A DNA stretch of 64,000 nucleotides. Source: Pezicula radicicola (lineage: Eukaryota; Ascomycota; Leotiomycetes; Helotiales; Dermateaceae). Below, one piece after another: positions 36,237 to 49,875 of the stretch (position 1 is its first letter; every line of letters starts with the position of its first letter). Both the position numbers and the translations under genes were made by a program. Location: positions 375,223 to 439,222 of the forward strand of contig PDUO01000033.1 in assembly GCA_003008705.1 (NCBI GenBank), given 5' to 3'. The notes under the pieces were generated by a model. The model worked only from the letters and a program-made list of their open reading frames with translations. It did no database searches and had not been told where the DNA came from.

Positions 36237-37891
36237 TTTTCTTTCATGTTACACTTTTTACTATCTTTTATTGTTAGTTGAAAGAGATTTTTTATACTTG
36301 AAATGTATGTAGCTTACTAATGCACCACTCACTAATCCCTCGGTCTGTCGGTAGCCCTTGTATACCTAGCTAGCCTAATTCTCTACGGATCCTCGATTAC
36401 ATCTATGCCTATGATTTCCAACTACTCCTGAGCGTCCCTATCCTCCTTGTAAGACGGTCTCAGATAATTAGTACGCCTCTGTCGAGCTAATGCTTCCGAG
36501 CGAAGACGGTCAAATGGTACTTTCGCTTCGATTGCCGCCAAATTAGGAACGACCGTAGCCGCTAATGAGACCACCAATCCAAGTCTCACTCCAACGAATC
36601 TTCGCATCGGTGCCTCCTCAATCGTGATACCCATTACTCAAGCAGCTCGGGCTCCAACCGTTCCAGCTCTGACTCCACGGCCACCTGTTACTGAATCAAG
36701 CCTCTCAACTATTTCCTAGCGGCTTTCTTCTAGCGGAAATGTCTTACGTGTTGCTGGCTCTCAAGCAGTTGGTCAGGATTCATTTATTGACCAGTACGTT
36801 TATTACCTCGCGCATTTCTCCCTTCCGATTCCTCTATTCAAACAGCTCTCCAGAGTCATCCCAAAACTAACATGTTTGCAGCAGCTCTGAGATATATGCT
36901 GCCTCTCAAGATCCTCACGATGCTGCTCTTTCATCTGCACGAATTGCAAATTTCTTGCCCGAGCCTACACGACCGTACAAGCGATCCGAATCAGCCCACT
37001 GTTTAATAACCACAGATTCCATAACTGCATTGAGGTCGCGAATAGCAGCGATACTCCGAAACTTTGACCGAGCGTTTGAAGATTTATCAAGAAGCGCTTC
37101 GGGGCCATAGGTTATAAACACTATGAGGCCTAAGGAACTTAGACTTAGAGATAACTTAATCTTACTAGAACCTTGGGTAGGAACTATACCCTAGAGTTAT
37201 ATAATAAACCCCTTAGAGATTTAGATCCCCTTAGAGCTTAGGATCTAAAGAGATCTAAGTTAATATAAAGGTTTATATAAATAATTATATTTCTTAGATA
37301 AATAAAAGTTTTATATTTAAATAATTCTAAAAGTATATAACTTAGATTTATATTTATTTTATTCTTATTTAATATACTATAAATTCTACCCTAAGTCTTA
37401 GAGCAAGAAAGACTTTATAGTATTTTTAAACTCTCTAAATACTATAATACAAGGAACCAGTCTCTAGTCGGACACCTAACTCGGACTACAATGTAATAAT
37501 AGCGATGTCCGGTTAGATCGTGTCTTCGTTTCTTCGTGCGAGTTGTTTAAATGCGGTTAGCGAGTTTCCCTTTCGGTCCACGTCGCGCGACATACTTGCT
37601 CCTTGTACACAGTCATTCGAAATAAAATAGCTTCAATCCCTTCTCAATCTCTCGTGTTTCTTATCTAATATAATTTCGTGTCAAGGCATCCCATACCATC
37701 ACCAGTACAATCCAAGCCAGATAAGAGTTTTGCATCTGGACGCTTGTACACAAGTCGTAGAGTAGTTGTCTGCCAATTTTGAGAATTCTCACCAACTAAC
37801 ATCCTACCTTTCGCCCAGTCCTCTACATTGATCGGAATCTCTGTCATCCAAAGTCTCCGTCAAACCGCCGAATCCTGTGTTAACACCGACA
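36237..37891. other. Intergenic with possible gene relic and AT-rich repeat
   Basis: At 36520-36720 and 36880-37110 the plus strand holds stop-free stretches with protein-like composition (for example ASQDPHDAALSSARIANFL, then PEPTRPYKR). They are separated by a stop and an intron-like gap; I do not recognise them and suspect a decayed gene. 37140-37460 is TA-rich with many CTTAGA/CTCTAAG words, like a RIP-mutated repeat. The last 400 bp precede the transporter gene. Confidence 0.4.
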
Positions 37892-39531
37892 ATGTCCGAA
37901 TCGACCAACAAAGATTACGCCCCGGAGGCGAGAGACGATGTTCAGGGGTGCACTGAACTATCAGATGGATCTGCGAAAGAGCACACAGGCGCGGACGCCA
38001 TCACCCGGGATCGGATACATGATCAGGAAGATCCAATGGCTTGGCCATCCGGCAAGAAATGGAGAATCCTTACTGTTGTATCTATGATGACCTTTGTCAC
38101 GTTAGTCGATTCTGTTCGTAGCTACTTCTTATGGTTCGGAAGACTGACCAGCCAACTCCAGTCCACTCGCCTCGTCTATGTTTGCCCCAGCAGTATCCCA
38201 AGTCATGACGGAGTTCAATTCCTCAAGCATCATCCTCAGCGAAATCGTCGTCTCAATTTACGTGCTGGGTTTCGCTGTTGGACCCCTGTTGGTCGCTCCC
38301 ATGTCCGAAATCTATGGCCGCAAATGGGCATACCTTATATCGTGCTTCCTCTTTCTCGTCTTCACAATTGCCTGTGCTGTCAGTTCTAGTCTTGGCATGT
38401 TGATTGCTTTTCGATTCTTGGCTGGCTGTGTAGGCTCTACGCCTACGACTCTTGGTGGTGCCACAATTGGTGATATGTTTGCGAAGGACAAAAGAGGTGG
38501 TGCCATGGTCCTTTGGGGTATGGGACCTCAGCTTGGTCCTGCCATCGGGCCCATAATAGGAGGCTTTCTGGGTGCGGCGAAAGGATGGCGATGGGTCTTC
38601 TGGCTTCTCGTAATCATCACCGGTTTTCTCCTCATCCTTAGCATCATCATACTTCGCGAAACCTATGCTCCAGTCCTCTACCAACAAAGGATCAAGGCCA
38701 TGATTCGCGAGACTGGCGACCAATCATTGGGTTCCCTGCTTCCACATGGCGACCCGTTATCAAAGATCTTTGCTCAGGCTATAGCCCGGCCGCTGACGAT
38801 GCTTTTCACCTCGCCAATAGTCTTTCTGCTTTCGTTGTATGTTGCAATGTTGTTTGGAAACCTGTATCTCTTTATTACTACCTTCCCTACGGTTTTCCGA
38901 GAACAGTACCAATTTAGCACAAGTATTAGCGGTCTGACCTATCTTGGGCTCGGCATAGGCGCTTTTCTCGGACTCGTGATAGCAGGCAAGACAAGCGATG
39001 CGACATATAAGAAGCTGATGGCCAAGAACAATGGAGTGACGGCACCGGAGTATCGCCTGCCGCCGTTGATGTTCACGAGTCCACTTGTCGCAATAGCATT
39101 CTTCGCGTACGGCTGGTCTGTCGAAACGAAGACCCACTGGATTGTACCGATCATCAGCACGGCACTCTTCTCAATGGGAATGATGCCTGCTTTTGTAAGC
39201 GTTTCCTGTTGTGAGAGAACTCTACAATTTATTGTTGGCTAAACATGCGCAGATTTCGATCAATATGTACCTTGTCGACACATTTGGCAAATACTCGGCC
39301 TCGGCTTTGGCGGCGAGCAAGGTCCTTCAGTCCGTCGTCGGAGCCTTCCTTCCCCTTGCTGGACGACCACTTTACGACAATCTTGGCTTTGGGTGGGGAA
39401 ATTCGGTACTGGGGTTCATTGCTCTGGCATTTATTCCAGTCCCTTGGCTCTTTTTCAAGTACGGGGAAAGGCTGAGGATCAAGACTGTAGGCGGCTCCAC
39501 GCCTCGGCACAAGACAGCGGGTGTGGCTTAG
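37892..39531 (+). CDS. MFS drug:H+ antiporter (DHA1 type), cluster exporter candidate
   Basis: Three exons, 37892-38100, 38162-39194 and 39253-39531, give 506 aa. The first junction restores the conserved TFVTPLASSMFAPAV in TM1. Motif A is seen as GPLLVAPMSEIYGRKW and the antiporter motif C as GPQLGPAIGPIIGG; both mark the fungal DHA1 multidrug/polyamine branch. About twelve helices are predicted by eye, with a hydrophilic N-terminus of 60 residues and a long central loop (RIKAMIRETGDQSLG). It lies at the left end of the polyketide cluster, 406 bp before a Zn2Cys6 regulator on the same strand. Export of the pathway product is inferred from position only; its upstream region lacks the palindrome shared by the later cluster genes. 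Confidence 0.88.
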
Positions 39532-39936
39532 AAGGCCGTTGGATCAAGAGCCGGCGGAACGGATAGTCCGTCGTGGCGTGTACTACTTACTGTACTCTAT
39601 GTATAAACAGAACTGGATAACAGTATCTCCACTACTCCATTCATTATTCAACATTTCCTGACACTGTTCTCCAAGCCCAGTCGCGACAAAATAATAAAAG
39701 GATAATGACAAGGAATCCTGCTGCACAATGAACTTCTCGTTGCTATATTTGAAAATGGACTGTGTGTCATGTGTCGAGCCAAAATTAGGCAATAATATGC
39801 ATGCATGTCAGAAAAGAGGTGGTTGTACAGCATGGTACAGAATAGGGCTAGTCCGGTTGAGAGAGATTCGCCATCATCTCCAAATATCGACTGTATGGTA
39901 CTGTAATTGTGCTTCTTCATCAACGCAACGAGAATA
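39532..39936. other. Intergenic before the first regulator
   Basis: Short spacer holding the 3' end of the transporter and the regulator promoter; no CGG-N3-CCG site is seen. Confidence 0.5.
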
Positions 39937-42057
39937 ATGTCCGCGCATCAATTGAATACAGACTCTTCTTCTGAGAACCCTCGACGGCGGCGGCGCCAGG
40001 CGACGGCGTGCACATCTTGTCGGAATCGTAGGGTCGGCGCATTCACAGTCCCAGCATGCTGTGGCCTCAGGACTAACGTGTCTCTCACGACAGGTGAGAT
40101 GCGATCGTATGCGGCCAGCTTGTCTCCAGTGCAGTAGACGAGGCCAGGTCTGCGAATACATCAGCACTCCCCTATCAAGGATAGAATTCGTCACAGAGCC
40201 TCCTCGCTCGCTGCTTGCCGCCACGAACGATCTCACTGTCCCCTCGGAGACATGGAAGTCGGTCTTTGAGTCGCAAACTGCCCTCGTCGACAGAGCGAAC
40301 TTGAGCACAAGCACACGCACACGCACAGGCCAAGTACAAGTACGAGAAGAAGTGCCTTTCTGGGCACTTGCAGAGAAACAGGTGATTCCTACCGGCCCTC
40401 CAGCACCCATGCGAGAAGCACGTTAATGACTTTAGAAGCCTTCTCAAGAATCATTAGAGTCCAACGAGAGTGCTCCGACGGCCTCCATCGATCCCGCCCT
40501 CCATATCAGCTCTCTCGGCGAACCCTTCTTATCGACCCTCTTCAGCGGCCTAGCGCCAAGAGAGACATATCTACCATACTTCGAAAACTACCTGTCGACT
40601 GTTCATCCTCTCCTGCCGTTGTGTGATGTTGCGACTCTACGTCAAACATACATGGACTTTTGGGACAATCTTTCTTTGAGCACCTCTGTAGAGCTGCTTG
40701 TTCTGATTCTGGCCATTCTTTACACAGGCGCGGCAAATGCGACCTCTTCCTCAGGAAGCAGAGACTCCGCAATCATTCATGGAATGTACGATAAGCTTGT
40801 TGCGGCTCTTGATCTCTCTACGTATCATGTCGTTTCGTCACCGAGCGCTTTATGGCTCCTTCATGGCATCATTATTATGAACACCTTTCGAGCCAGTCAA
40901 CTCGCCCCATTTACAGCCTTCGGATTCTTACCCTTCGCCATTCGATTTGCACAATCTCTGCGACTACACATCTACCAAGAGGCAGATGCTTCTATAGAGT
41001 CTGAATATCGTCGACGCCTGTGGTGGCATTTGGTATTCATGGATGTAGAATCGACGGTTTCTAGTGGTTTGCAGGGCATAATTCGTCCACATGGGCAGAC
41101 TATACAGTTACCAGCCCTTGATAACACTTTTCCTGGCCGAGGCGAGATCCCTCTGATGCCCACGGCCATTGCCATGCAAGGACATTGGGAATGGGCACAT
41201 CGAATGCACACTTGGCTTGAACGAAAGCCAGAGCAACATGAGATTATCCACTTCGGAAGAATTATTGAGCATCTGCTCGATCTCATTCCTGACCGTGATG
41301 GGAGCGAATGGGCTCGCGTCTATCTGAGAATGCTGGTTGATCGTGCATACTGCATGCTTGGCCTTAGATTCTGGCAGTTAGATCAGTTCAAAGGAACAGG
41401 TTGTCACAGTGAGGTTGTGAGGTCAGCAAAGAACCATATCCCTTGCAAGAATTGAACTGACGATGGTCCAACAGGACCTCTCGATCTTTCCTCAAGAAAT
41501 TCCTTCGACTTGCTGAACTTTCCAGAGAAGCCGGATTCTCTTGGTTTGTACCGGGTCTCATTCAACCTATCCATGCTTTGATAATATTGTTGGTGCACTT
41601 GAGTGGCTGTGCAGAAGCAGATGACGAAAGCAGCCTCAGTCGAGATTTAGTCAACCAGATCATCAGCTTGCGCGTGAACCGCATTTTGAATGGTTCAACT
41701 GCGCACATTGCATCCAATGATACCCCCAATGTCATTCAACAGCACAACCCCAGATACCGCGCGTTGAGTGTTATGAGGATGCGCGTCTGGGAAAAGTTCA
41801 AGTGGCCAGTCGTCATCACACCCAATTTACAAGACTACCAGATAGAAAACTCCGAAGAGATCAAGATGAATGACGTAAGCTGCTCGCAAGCAGACTTGGA
41901 AGTGGCAGCAAATATTAATTGCGGCGACCAAGCGATTTGGAATGATGAAGATACCATTGCCAGTAGCATGCCTTCTGAGACTTTGAGCTGGGATGATTGG
42001 GGGCCTTTCATGCCAAACTTTTTCGCAGAAGGATCGTATCCACAAGCTTACTCTTGA
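39937..42057 (+). CDS. Zn2Cys6 transcription factor (first of two)
   Basis: Four exons, 39937-40032, 40094-40381, 40436-41421 and 41475-42057, encode 650 aa. The zinc cluster spans intron 1: CTSCRNRRVRCDRMRPACLQ then CSRRGQVC gives six cysteines in C-x2-C-x6-C-x5-C-x2-C-x6-C order (about residues 25-52). Before it is an Arg-rich stretch (PRRRRRQA). The fungal-specific middle homology region is marked by SEYRRRLWWHLVFMDVESTV. The protein should act in the nucleus on CGG-type half sites. It lies tail-to-tail with the PKS gene and beside the exporter, so it is a good candidate for pathway regulator. The C-terminus is acidic and may activate. Confidence 0.9.
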
Positions 42058-42585
42058 TCAGCGAAGTTGTGTTGTCTTTCGTGTTACCCCGTCGCATCAG
42101 AGCACCAGAAAAACGTCATTGTACCGTTTCATATAAATTTCCTTGTTGATTTGCTAGCAGGTCAGGCAAGTGGTCCTGTAGCACTGTACCACTGTGGTAG
42201 TCTTGAGTTTGCTGACGCGAAACCATGTCTGAGTTCCTATGAACGTTCTTGTACCAGCAGAAAGTCAAGTATCATGAAGAGGTAATGTTTTTGTACCCAC
42301 AGACAACATAGTACAAAATGAAACGGAGAGGCGGCCTGTGGTGAATCTAGTTGAGCGAGCAACTGAAAATTATATCCTGTCAATTTGGAGAGAGACTCCG
42401 ACTTGGGCATTTGCATTAAACGCAGCATTGGTAGTGGGTTTGGGGGTTGGTAGATTCAAATCCAGCGATTAGAGAGAATAAAGAAATAAATTTCATTCTG
42501 AAGGTAGCAAGCTAGGTCTACTTGTCTAATGGTCACACGGAAGAAAAAGGGCAGGACGCTGTTCAGAAACTTTCTTCACTCTCAA
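42058..42585. other. Convergent spacer between regulator and PKS
   Basis: About 530 bp between two gene ends, no gene seen. Confidence 0.5.
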
Positions 42586-45500
42586 TCATCTATCCACCAA
42601 TTCCTTCTTGATGAAATTGCCAAGTATTGCAGCCTGTACGAAAGTTAGCGTAGGCCCCACGTGGAAGTAACTACCTTAGCTTGAACCTACCTGTGTTCCA
42701 GTCATCATGGTGAAATGATTGCCTTCTGTAACGTGGCTGGCGATTACATTTTCCCCCAATAACTGGTCCCATCCGTTGTCGCCGAAGTCAGTCCTTTTGT
42801 CTAGCAACCATTTGATTGTTTTTGGCTCGTCTTCCTCGGCTGGTGCCCACTTAAGGCCAGCCTTGTCTTCACATACACCCTCTCTCGCCCAGATCGCAAT
42901 GGTGTCGGGCGCCATGCCTACCGGAATGGGACTGGGCTCGTACTCAGCTAGGTTCTTGACGCTGAACTCGAAGTGCGGTATCAGCCAGGGCGGCGAGGAT
43001 CCTGTCCCGCGACTGCCAAGAAGACCTAGCTCATCGAAGAAGTCGAAAATTCGCACGGGAAGGGGTGCGAGCCTGACTGGGCAGGGCGAGTCAATGAGGA
43101 AAAGCTTGCTCACTTGTTCTCCCATTGCTAGGAGCTGGATGGTGATCTCGTAGGCCATTACTCCGCCTGCTGACCATCCTCCGATGTAGTATGGTCCTTG
43201 GGGCTGCCGACGTCTCACCTCATTCAAGTACAACGTGCAGACGGCTGGAACGCCGATGAGAAATTCAGTGGGTGTTTTCATGAACGGACAATTGAGACCG
43301 TAGACGGCAATGGAGCGGTCGAGAGGCGGGATGTGCATGTAAGAAGTTGCAGAGCCGGAGCCATCGGGTAGAAGAAACAGATTCTTAGTTGCGAACTTGG
43401 GACTGCCTTGCAGGAGGATTGATGTTGCGGCCGGATAGTTTGAGGGATCGAATCTGTTGATTTCACGTTCTGTGCTTCTACGATCGAGGGACTGTTCTGA
43501 AGAAACATCCTGCCACTTTGCTTTGGACACTTTGGTGAAGCCAGATCCGATCGGCTCGGGAGTAGGACATGTTCCAGTATCCATCGCAATCTCAATGTCC
43601 TTGATCGTTGAATTTATCTGAAGAAAGGTTGATGACAGATCCATCCCACTGATCTCTCTGAGAGCTGCTAAGATTGTCAAACTCATGAGAGAGTCCATTC
43701 CCATACTCGCAAGATCTGCGTCATCATCTAGCTCTGCAAGGTCAACGCACATTTCTTGAGCGAAGATCCGACGGATTGTATCTGCCTCACTATTGCGACT
43801 GGAAATAAATGTCGACGACTGCGAGTCACCGAAATAGAGGCTCGATTCCTGCGTTACAGGCTTGTTGGAGCTACTCTCGAGTACGAGGGGAGGGTTTGCC
43901 GAAGATGATACCTTATCCCAAGGCGACTTCACAGGGTCATAAGAGATCTCCTCATATCGTCGGAGGAAATCTTCCATCGCTCCGATCGTTGCGTAGTCGG
44001 CAAATAGGGATGCAGGAACATCAATCCCCAGTTCATCTTGAAATCTGGTCGCCATCGATAGGGACATGAGCGAATCAACACCCAGGTGCTCAAACGCAGC
44101 TTCAGCAACTAACTCGGACCTGTCCACACCTGTCTCAATAGCAATAATCTCCAAGGCTCTCAACGTCAGAGAACGCACTTCCGGTGATGGACGAACTGGT
44201 AAAGCTGTGCTTGGAAGCTTTGCGGCGGGCAGAGCCGTCTTAGCCATCACCGGAGGTCGTCCCTGGTTGGAAACTATGGCTGGATTTGTTCGAGGCAAGA
44301 AGGTATCTAGAACTTTCCGAGGTATCTGCTGGAATTTGACACCGCCAACGACTCCTACGATGTCCCTGCCTTCGAATATGTAAACATCTCCAGCTACTAT
44401 GTTGTTCGGTTGTGGTTGCATCCGCACATATGATCGGTACTGTTTGTCCGCCGAAAATGGGCGGGCGAACCTCATAGTCTTCCAGCCATGAGAGATGAAA
44501 ACATTCTCGGCGGAATCAATAAGATCTGTCCCATTTACGACAAACCCGCTTATGTGGCATAAACTGTCGATCCAATAAGGCGAGCAGAAAAAAGTCCCGC
44601 TCGTGTGATCGGCTTGGAAGGAGATTAAGGCAGACGCCTCGGTGTCTTTAGCATCCACGATGACTTCTTCCATTCCTTGATACTTCAAGTCATATGTTAC
44701 CAAAGCCCGAAACAGTTTGTAGGCCAACCCTCGGAGAACCTTGTGCGCCGCTCCTGTCTCGAGCTTTTGCTTCAATATGTCGACCTGAGTTTGTACCATG
44801 TACTGAATCGATCCCCAAGTATCAAGCCAGCTACGGACACTTTCAAATCTGATTAAACAGGTGCCGTGTTCGACGATGATTTCCCCTCGTGGTGAAACAC
44901 TTCGGTATTTCAGTCGAACTTCGCCAGCGTTCAGATCGGCGCTCGCTTCAACCTGAATATGCTGACCTTCTTGTGGTGGAGGTAACTGTGCAATGAGAGG
45001 CTTGAAAACCTCCATGTCGCACACATTCATACCAATCTGAGGGTTATCTGGTCTGAGCTGTTGGTGTAGGTAATTGGCCATGGTAAGTGCCATATCCGCG
45101 TACAGAGACGAGGGACAAAGGGCTGTCCCGTTAACTAAATGACCCGACACGAGGGCTGCAAGCTTGGGCTCTGCAAGATCAGATTGTACGATCACTTTCC
45201 CAGAATCGATACCGAGATCTTCAAAAACTATCCGTTGGCACGTGGTTGTTGAGAGCCTGGATGGTTCTATCAAAGGCTCAAGCTCTTTTGTTGGTTTTGA
45301 GGCCTCGCCTTTGGTGAGACACCAGTTGTTATGATAATCAAGCCAATATTTCTTATTGTCAAAAGCATATGTAGGCAGTATCAACAACTGATGGGCATCG
45401 GCGAACCTGGAGTGGTACTCATTGAAGTTGATGTTGACCCCTGCATTGTAAAGACCGCAAATGCTGGATGAAATTGTCTGCCATGGATTCTCACTCTTCT

Positions 45501-48500
45501 TGAAAGACGAGAAAGTGCTTGGCATGTACTTTAATGTGCTTTTGATCATTTTGGAGCACACCGGATGGGGGCCAATCTCGAGCCAAACCGTCTTCGCACT
45601 GCAAAACTCCTTAGCCGCTCCCGTATTTAGTGCAGCACAGAAGTCAACTGTCTCTCGTGCATGACAAGCAAGGTATTCAGGTCCAATATTGCCAGCCGTT
45701 GTGATGACATCGCCTATGAGTGGAGAAAAGATGGGAATCCTAGGCTTTTCAAAGGTAACAGAGCCGGCGAAACTTTTGAAGTCCTCCAGAATTGAATCGA
45801 CCTGAGCAGAGTGAAATGCGAAAGGGACCTTTAGCAGTGTAGTCTTCAAGCCAGCTCCCGCCAAGCTTCGTGCAGCAATAGTGAGAGAATCCACGGTTCC
45901 ACACAGCACTGTCTCGGAAGGACTATTCTTACAAGCTATATCCAACATGTGGGAGCCCAGGATGTTGAGAATAGTGTCCGCGTTTGCATTGACAGCCAAC
46001 ATTCCGTGGGTGTATTGGGTGCAATGTCTGACCAGAAGTTGTGCACGACGTCCGACTAAGCGTATCATGGCATTTGCGGAGAGGACCCCAGCGACATGAA
46101 GTGCCGCATACTCTCCTAAGCTGTGCCCTATCACAGCCTTTGGTTTTACCCCCCAAGATTCCCACATCTGTGCTAGGGAGACTTGAATGCATGCCAAGCC
46201 AACCTGTACCACGACAGGCGATAGCGAAGAGATCTCGGCGTTTGTAATGAGTGGTAAGAAGGTCGGCAGGCCCTGTAGGCGGACGAGCCTGTCGAGGCGA
46301 TCGATCGAATTCCTGAAGCTATCCAAGTCTGCGTATAGGACTTTACCAAGCCCGACGTATTGTGCACCTTGTCCCGTGAAGACAAAAATCACCTCTGTCG
46401 GCGATAATGGCACCGGGCGGTATTCATCTTTGGTTTCCGCCAACAATGCCGCTCTGGTCCCCGGAATGGTCGATGCAGAAATTGAGATGCGATAGTTGTG
46501 CTGTAAACGACGCGCGGTTGTCGTATAAGATAAACTTGGAAGATCTGTATCTGGATTGCTGTCGAGGTATTTTATCAAGTTGTTAAGGTTTCTCTTCAAG
46601 GAAACAACGCCTCTTGCGGATACGGCGATAACATGTGCGCCTCGGGGATCGAGAGTTGTAGGTGCGGATGGCATTTGGCCCTCTTCTAGAAGAACCACTG
46701 AGTTTCCACCGGCAGCACTAAAGTTATTGACCAACATCTTCCGCTTCTGCGACTTCTTTCTCGGCAAATGTACACACTTGGTGGGAATGTGTACATTACG
46801 TTCAGTTAGATCCTTTGGAAATGTCAGATTGATGATACCCTTGATTCCGACATTTGGCGGTATGATATCTTCTCTCAGCATCAACAGACATTTCACCATC
46901 GCGCTGAGACCCGAAGCAGCTCCTCCGTGGCCTATGTTTGCCTTCAGAGAGCCAAGAAAGAGGGGTCTGTCCTGTTTGCGGGGAGAGTCTTTTGGAGCAA
47001 AGACGTTTGTGATAGATTCCATTTCGATGTGATCTCCAGCTTGCGTACCGGTACCGTGAAGCTCACAATAGCTAACGTCCTCTGGCGCGACGCCTGCATC
47101 TGCCAGCACTTTCTTATATAAGAACTCCTGAGCCCCAGCGTGTGGATGAGTGATAGAGATAGCCTCCGCAGAATGATTGGTAGCAGCACCAAGAATACAA
47201 CCGAGAATATTGTCCTTGTCTGCAATTGCATCTCTATAGCGCTTCAAAATCAGTGTGCCGCACCCATCGCCACGGCAGTATCCATCTGCATCATTATCGA
47301 AAGTCTTGCAAGATCCGGTTTTTGACAAGAATTGACCTTTGCTAAGGCCCGCGAAGATGTCCGGATTTGTAAGAACATTGGTGCCGCCGGCACAAGCTGT
47401 GTCACAATCACCCGCCAGAAGAGACGTACACGCGAGTTGGATCGCTGCCAGACTGGAAGAACAGGCGGTGTCAATACTAAAAGATGGGCCGCTGAATTTA
47501 AAGTAATAGTTTATCCTTCCGGCTGCAAACGCTCTCACCCCTCCAGTAATGAAATAAGTGTCAATGTCTTCAGCAGCATTGACTTCTCTCCAGCCGTCCG
47601 AGGTTTGGCCATAAAAAGTTCCGATACGGTTTAACATGGTAGAAGGGGTCCTATTCGGTGTATAGCCAGACATTTCAAGTGCTTCATAGGCAGTTACCAA
47701 AGCTAGTCTGCCCATTGGATCTGTCTGTGCCGCTTCGCGAGGCGACATATTGAAGAACCGAGGGTCGAAGAGGCCAGGCTCGTCAATGAAGCACCCATAC
47801 AGAGTGTGACTTTTGTTTTTTCCCTTCCCCGAACCATCGTAATGTGCTTGAGCATCAAAGCGCTCTTTTGGAATCTCTTTGTGGACATCTAAGCCTTGTG
47901 TGAGAAGATCCCAGAGCTCTTCGTGATTTGCTGCGTTAGGAAAACGCCCAGCCATTCCCACAATTGCAATTTTGTCGCTCTGTGTTTGTGAGGTCTCCGT
48001 TCGATGTATCATTGTCGTCCAGGCGGCTTTGTCTTCCACCAGTACACTCTGAATGCCCTCGTTTCTGAAGGAAGACATCAAGCTGCCTAAGAAAGTATTT
48101 GCACCGATGGCAAATACTCTACAGCTTTTTGACTTGGCCGATTTCGCATCAGACATGGTGGAATTGAGCAGTTGGTTCCAGTGAACTGGTTCACAGAGCA
48201 TCTCGTGCAGAATTGTCCGGAAAAGGTCTAAAGTACTTCCAGTTTCATGGCACTTCCCGTCCACTGCAGAATATATCGCTCCAGCCGGCTGGTAGGTGCC
48301 CAATATGGCTCTTATTTCGTGGTCAAGTATTTCAGCAACGTCTTCCGGCTGAAAAAGATGCTTCGCGTGGTAGGGTGCGAACACCGGGAGTTGCACTTTA
48401 GTTTTGAGCCTGAATTCGTTTGAAGCCTCAAAAAGACGTGTTGCAGTTTCTGGTGGACCACTAATTGTGACCGAGTTCGATCCGAAGCAGCTGATATACA

Positions 48501-49145
48501 TTCGGCTAGACTCACAGACCTTTGCTCTGTCGTGGAAGTCATTTAGACAGGTCTCAGCTGTCCCATTTGAGATATCGGTAACAAGAGTAGACCAACTTTC
48601 GTTAGCACCTTGACTTTGCTCTTCTGCATTTCCGACAATGCTGGCACAAGACCCGGCCCGAAAAGCTACTTTCACCGCCTCTAGTCCGATGATATTTAAA
48701 TCACTTAAGGATTTGGCTGAAAGAATTGCTGCTGCTGCTAGTCCGCCTGTACAAAGGCTCAGGCATCGACAGTTGTCCAGCTGCAGCGTCTTACGCGGAT
48801 TCTCTCCAAAGTATCTGGAACATGTTAGCACTACCCTTGCAAGACGTCAATGATGCTTTACTTCATATACCACGCGACTTGAGAAATGGTCACAAAGGCG
48901 GATTCGAGTTCGGGGATTTTCAAATTACGATCCTGATATGCCGTGAGGAGATCTGGAAGTTTGAGAAAGTCGGGGATTCTCTGACGCCTGTCATAAGGTA
49001 ATTTTCGAATTTCATCTCGTAGCACAGATGTTGCTTGTGCCAGGAAGGCGCCATGGATGGAATTGTCCCTCAGGATTGCCACTTGCCATAGAAAGGGTAG
49101 TTGACTGGAGGTTTGATCTCCAAAAAGGAGAAAATCCATAGCCAT
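42586..49145 (-). CDS. Non-reducing polyketide synthase, SAT-KS-MAT-PT-ACP-ACP-TE
   Basis: Three exons, 49145-48862, 48814-42691 and 42633-42586 (introns 47 and 57 nt), give 2151 aa. Domains by residue: SAT 1-350 (Cys in LCTGG ~116; His in FAPYHAKH ~244); KS 375-800 (DTACSSS ~545, HGTGTQ ~680, NIGHGG ~724); MAT ~900-1200 (FTGQGAQ; GHSLGEY ~994); PT ~1290-1600 (His in SGHLVNG ~1320; Asp in YWIDSLCH ~1510); ACP1 (GVDSLMSL, Ser ~1676); ACP2 (GMDSLMSL, Ser ~1803); TE/Claisen cyclase (GGWSAGG, Ser ~1976; EGNHFTMM, His ~2128). All key residues are present. There is no reductase or methyltransferase. The layout matches PKSs for naphthopyrones, hydroxynaphthalenes and perylenequinone precursors. Start 49145 gives a typical SAT beginning (MDFLLFGDQ). 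It is divergent from the O-methyltransferase. Confidence 0.95.
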
Positions 49146-49875
49146 AGTTCGCCAGGTCTAGTGATAGTCTGACTTGGCAGTGCTCTACCTGAGAGTGGTA
49201 GGTAGAGGGGGTGAAATGGGAGGTCTATTATCGGAGAAGACACAGGTGACCTTTCACCAGGTCCATGTAGAAGAGCGATTCTTGATAAGCCAGGAGTATT
49301 CTGTGGCCGTAAGCTGAATCTTCTAGCTTGAGCCGACATGGGTTGTCGACTCACTAGGACTATGGACATGGCCATGACCATGGGTTGTATGCCGTACGTC
49401 TGAGGTGCCTGATGCTCGCCATCTACCAGAAATACCATACTTCGCCGCCCTCGTGGAGCCAAGCTTGCCGTCATTGGTCTGCACGCATTTCAAAACCATA
49501 TCATGATAAGCAGGGTAGAATTGCAATTCAGACGATGTGGACGGAAATGTGCACCTGGAGTTTTGTCGGCGTGTATTTTTGGGTTTTTCCGTGTTGAGTA
49601 AGATGCTCGAGACAGACATTGACATCAAGTCTCTCGTCGATTTATATATCCACGCATCTCGGCTGCCGAAAACACAAACCCATGTCGGGATTCGGAAGCT
49701 GGCCGTACTAGGGGGGAACACAAATAGAACAAGACCTATGACAAATAGGGTCTTCTGCAAATCTGGATTCTGGGCTTTGTGGCTCTTAAGAAAGGATAGC
49801 TCTTCCTCGGTAGGTGGACTAGACTGCTCGTGTACCCTTTACGAGCATATTATCATCGAGTCACTAGAAGTCACC
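49146..49875. promoter_or_regulatory. Divergent PKS / O-methyltransferase promoter
   Basis: 730 bp between two start codons. It holds a TATA-like TTTATATATC (49641-49650) and, just after it, the palindrome TCGGCTGCCGA. A frame open across the right half (from 49537) runs in phase into the OMT but has no ATG before 49876 of better context, so I treat it as leader. Confidence 0.6.
49659..49669. promoter_or_regulatory. Palindrome TCGGCTGCCGA (CGG-N3-CCG site)
   Basis: A perfect 11-base inverted repeat around one central base, 217 bp before the OMT start and about 490-515 bp before the PKS start. Two facing CGG half sites fit a Zn2Cys6 dimer. Close relatives lie upstream of three more cluster genes. 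Confidence 0.65.

Noticed and set aside
42400..42480. tRNA-like GGTTGGTAGATTCAAATCC
   Set aside because: No acceptor stem or cloverleaf can be folded around it.
42719..44383. Plus-strand frames opposite the PKS
   Set aside because: They are antisense shadows of the conserved TE and ACP coding frame.
48815..48861. PKS start inside the long 2051-residue frame at 48831
   Set aside because: That start lies in an intron; the upstream exon from 49145 encodes the proper SAT beginning.
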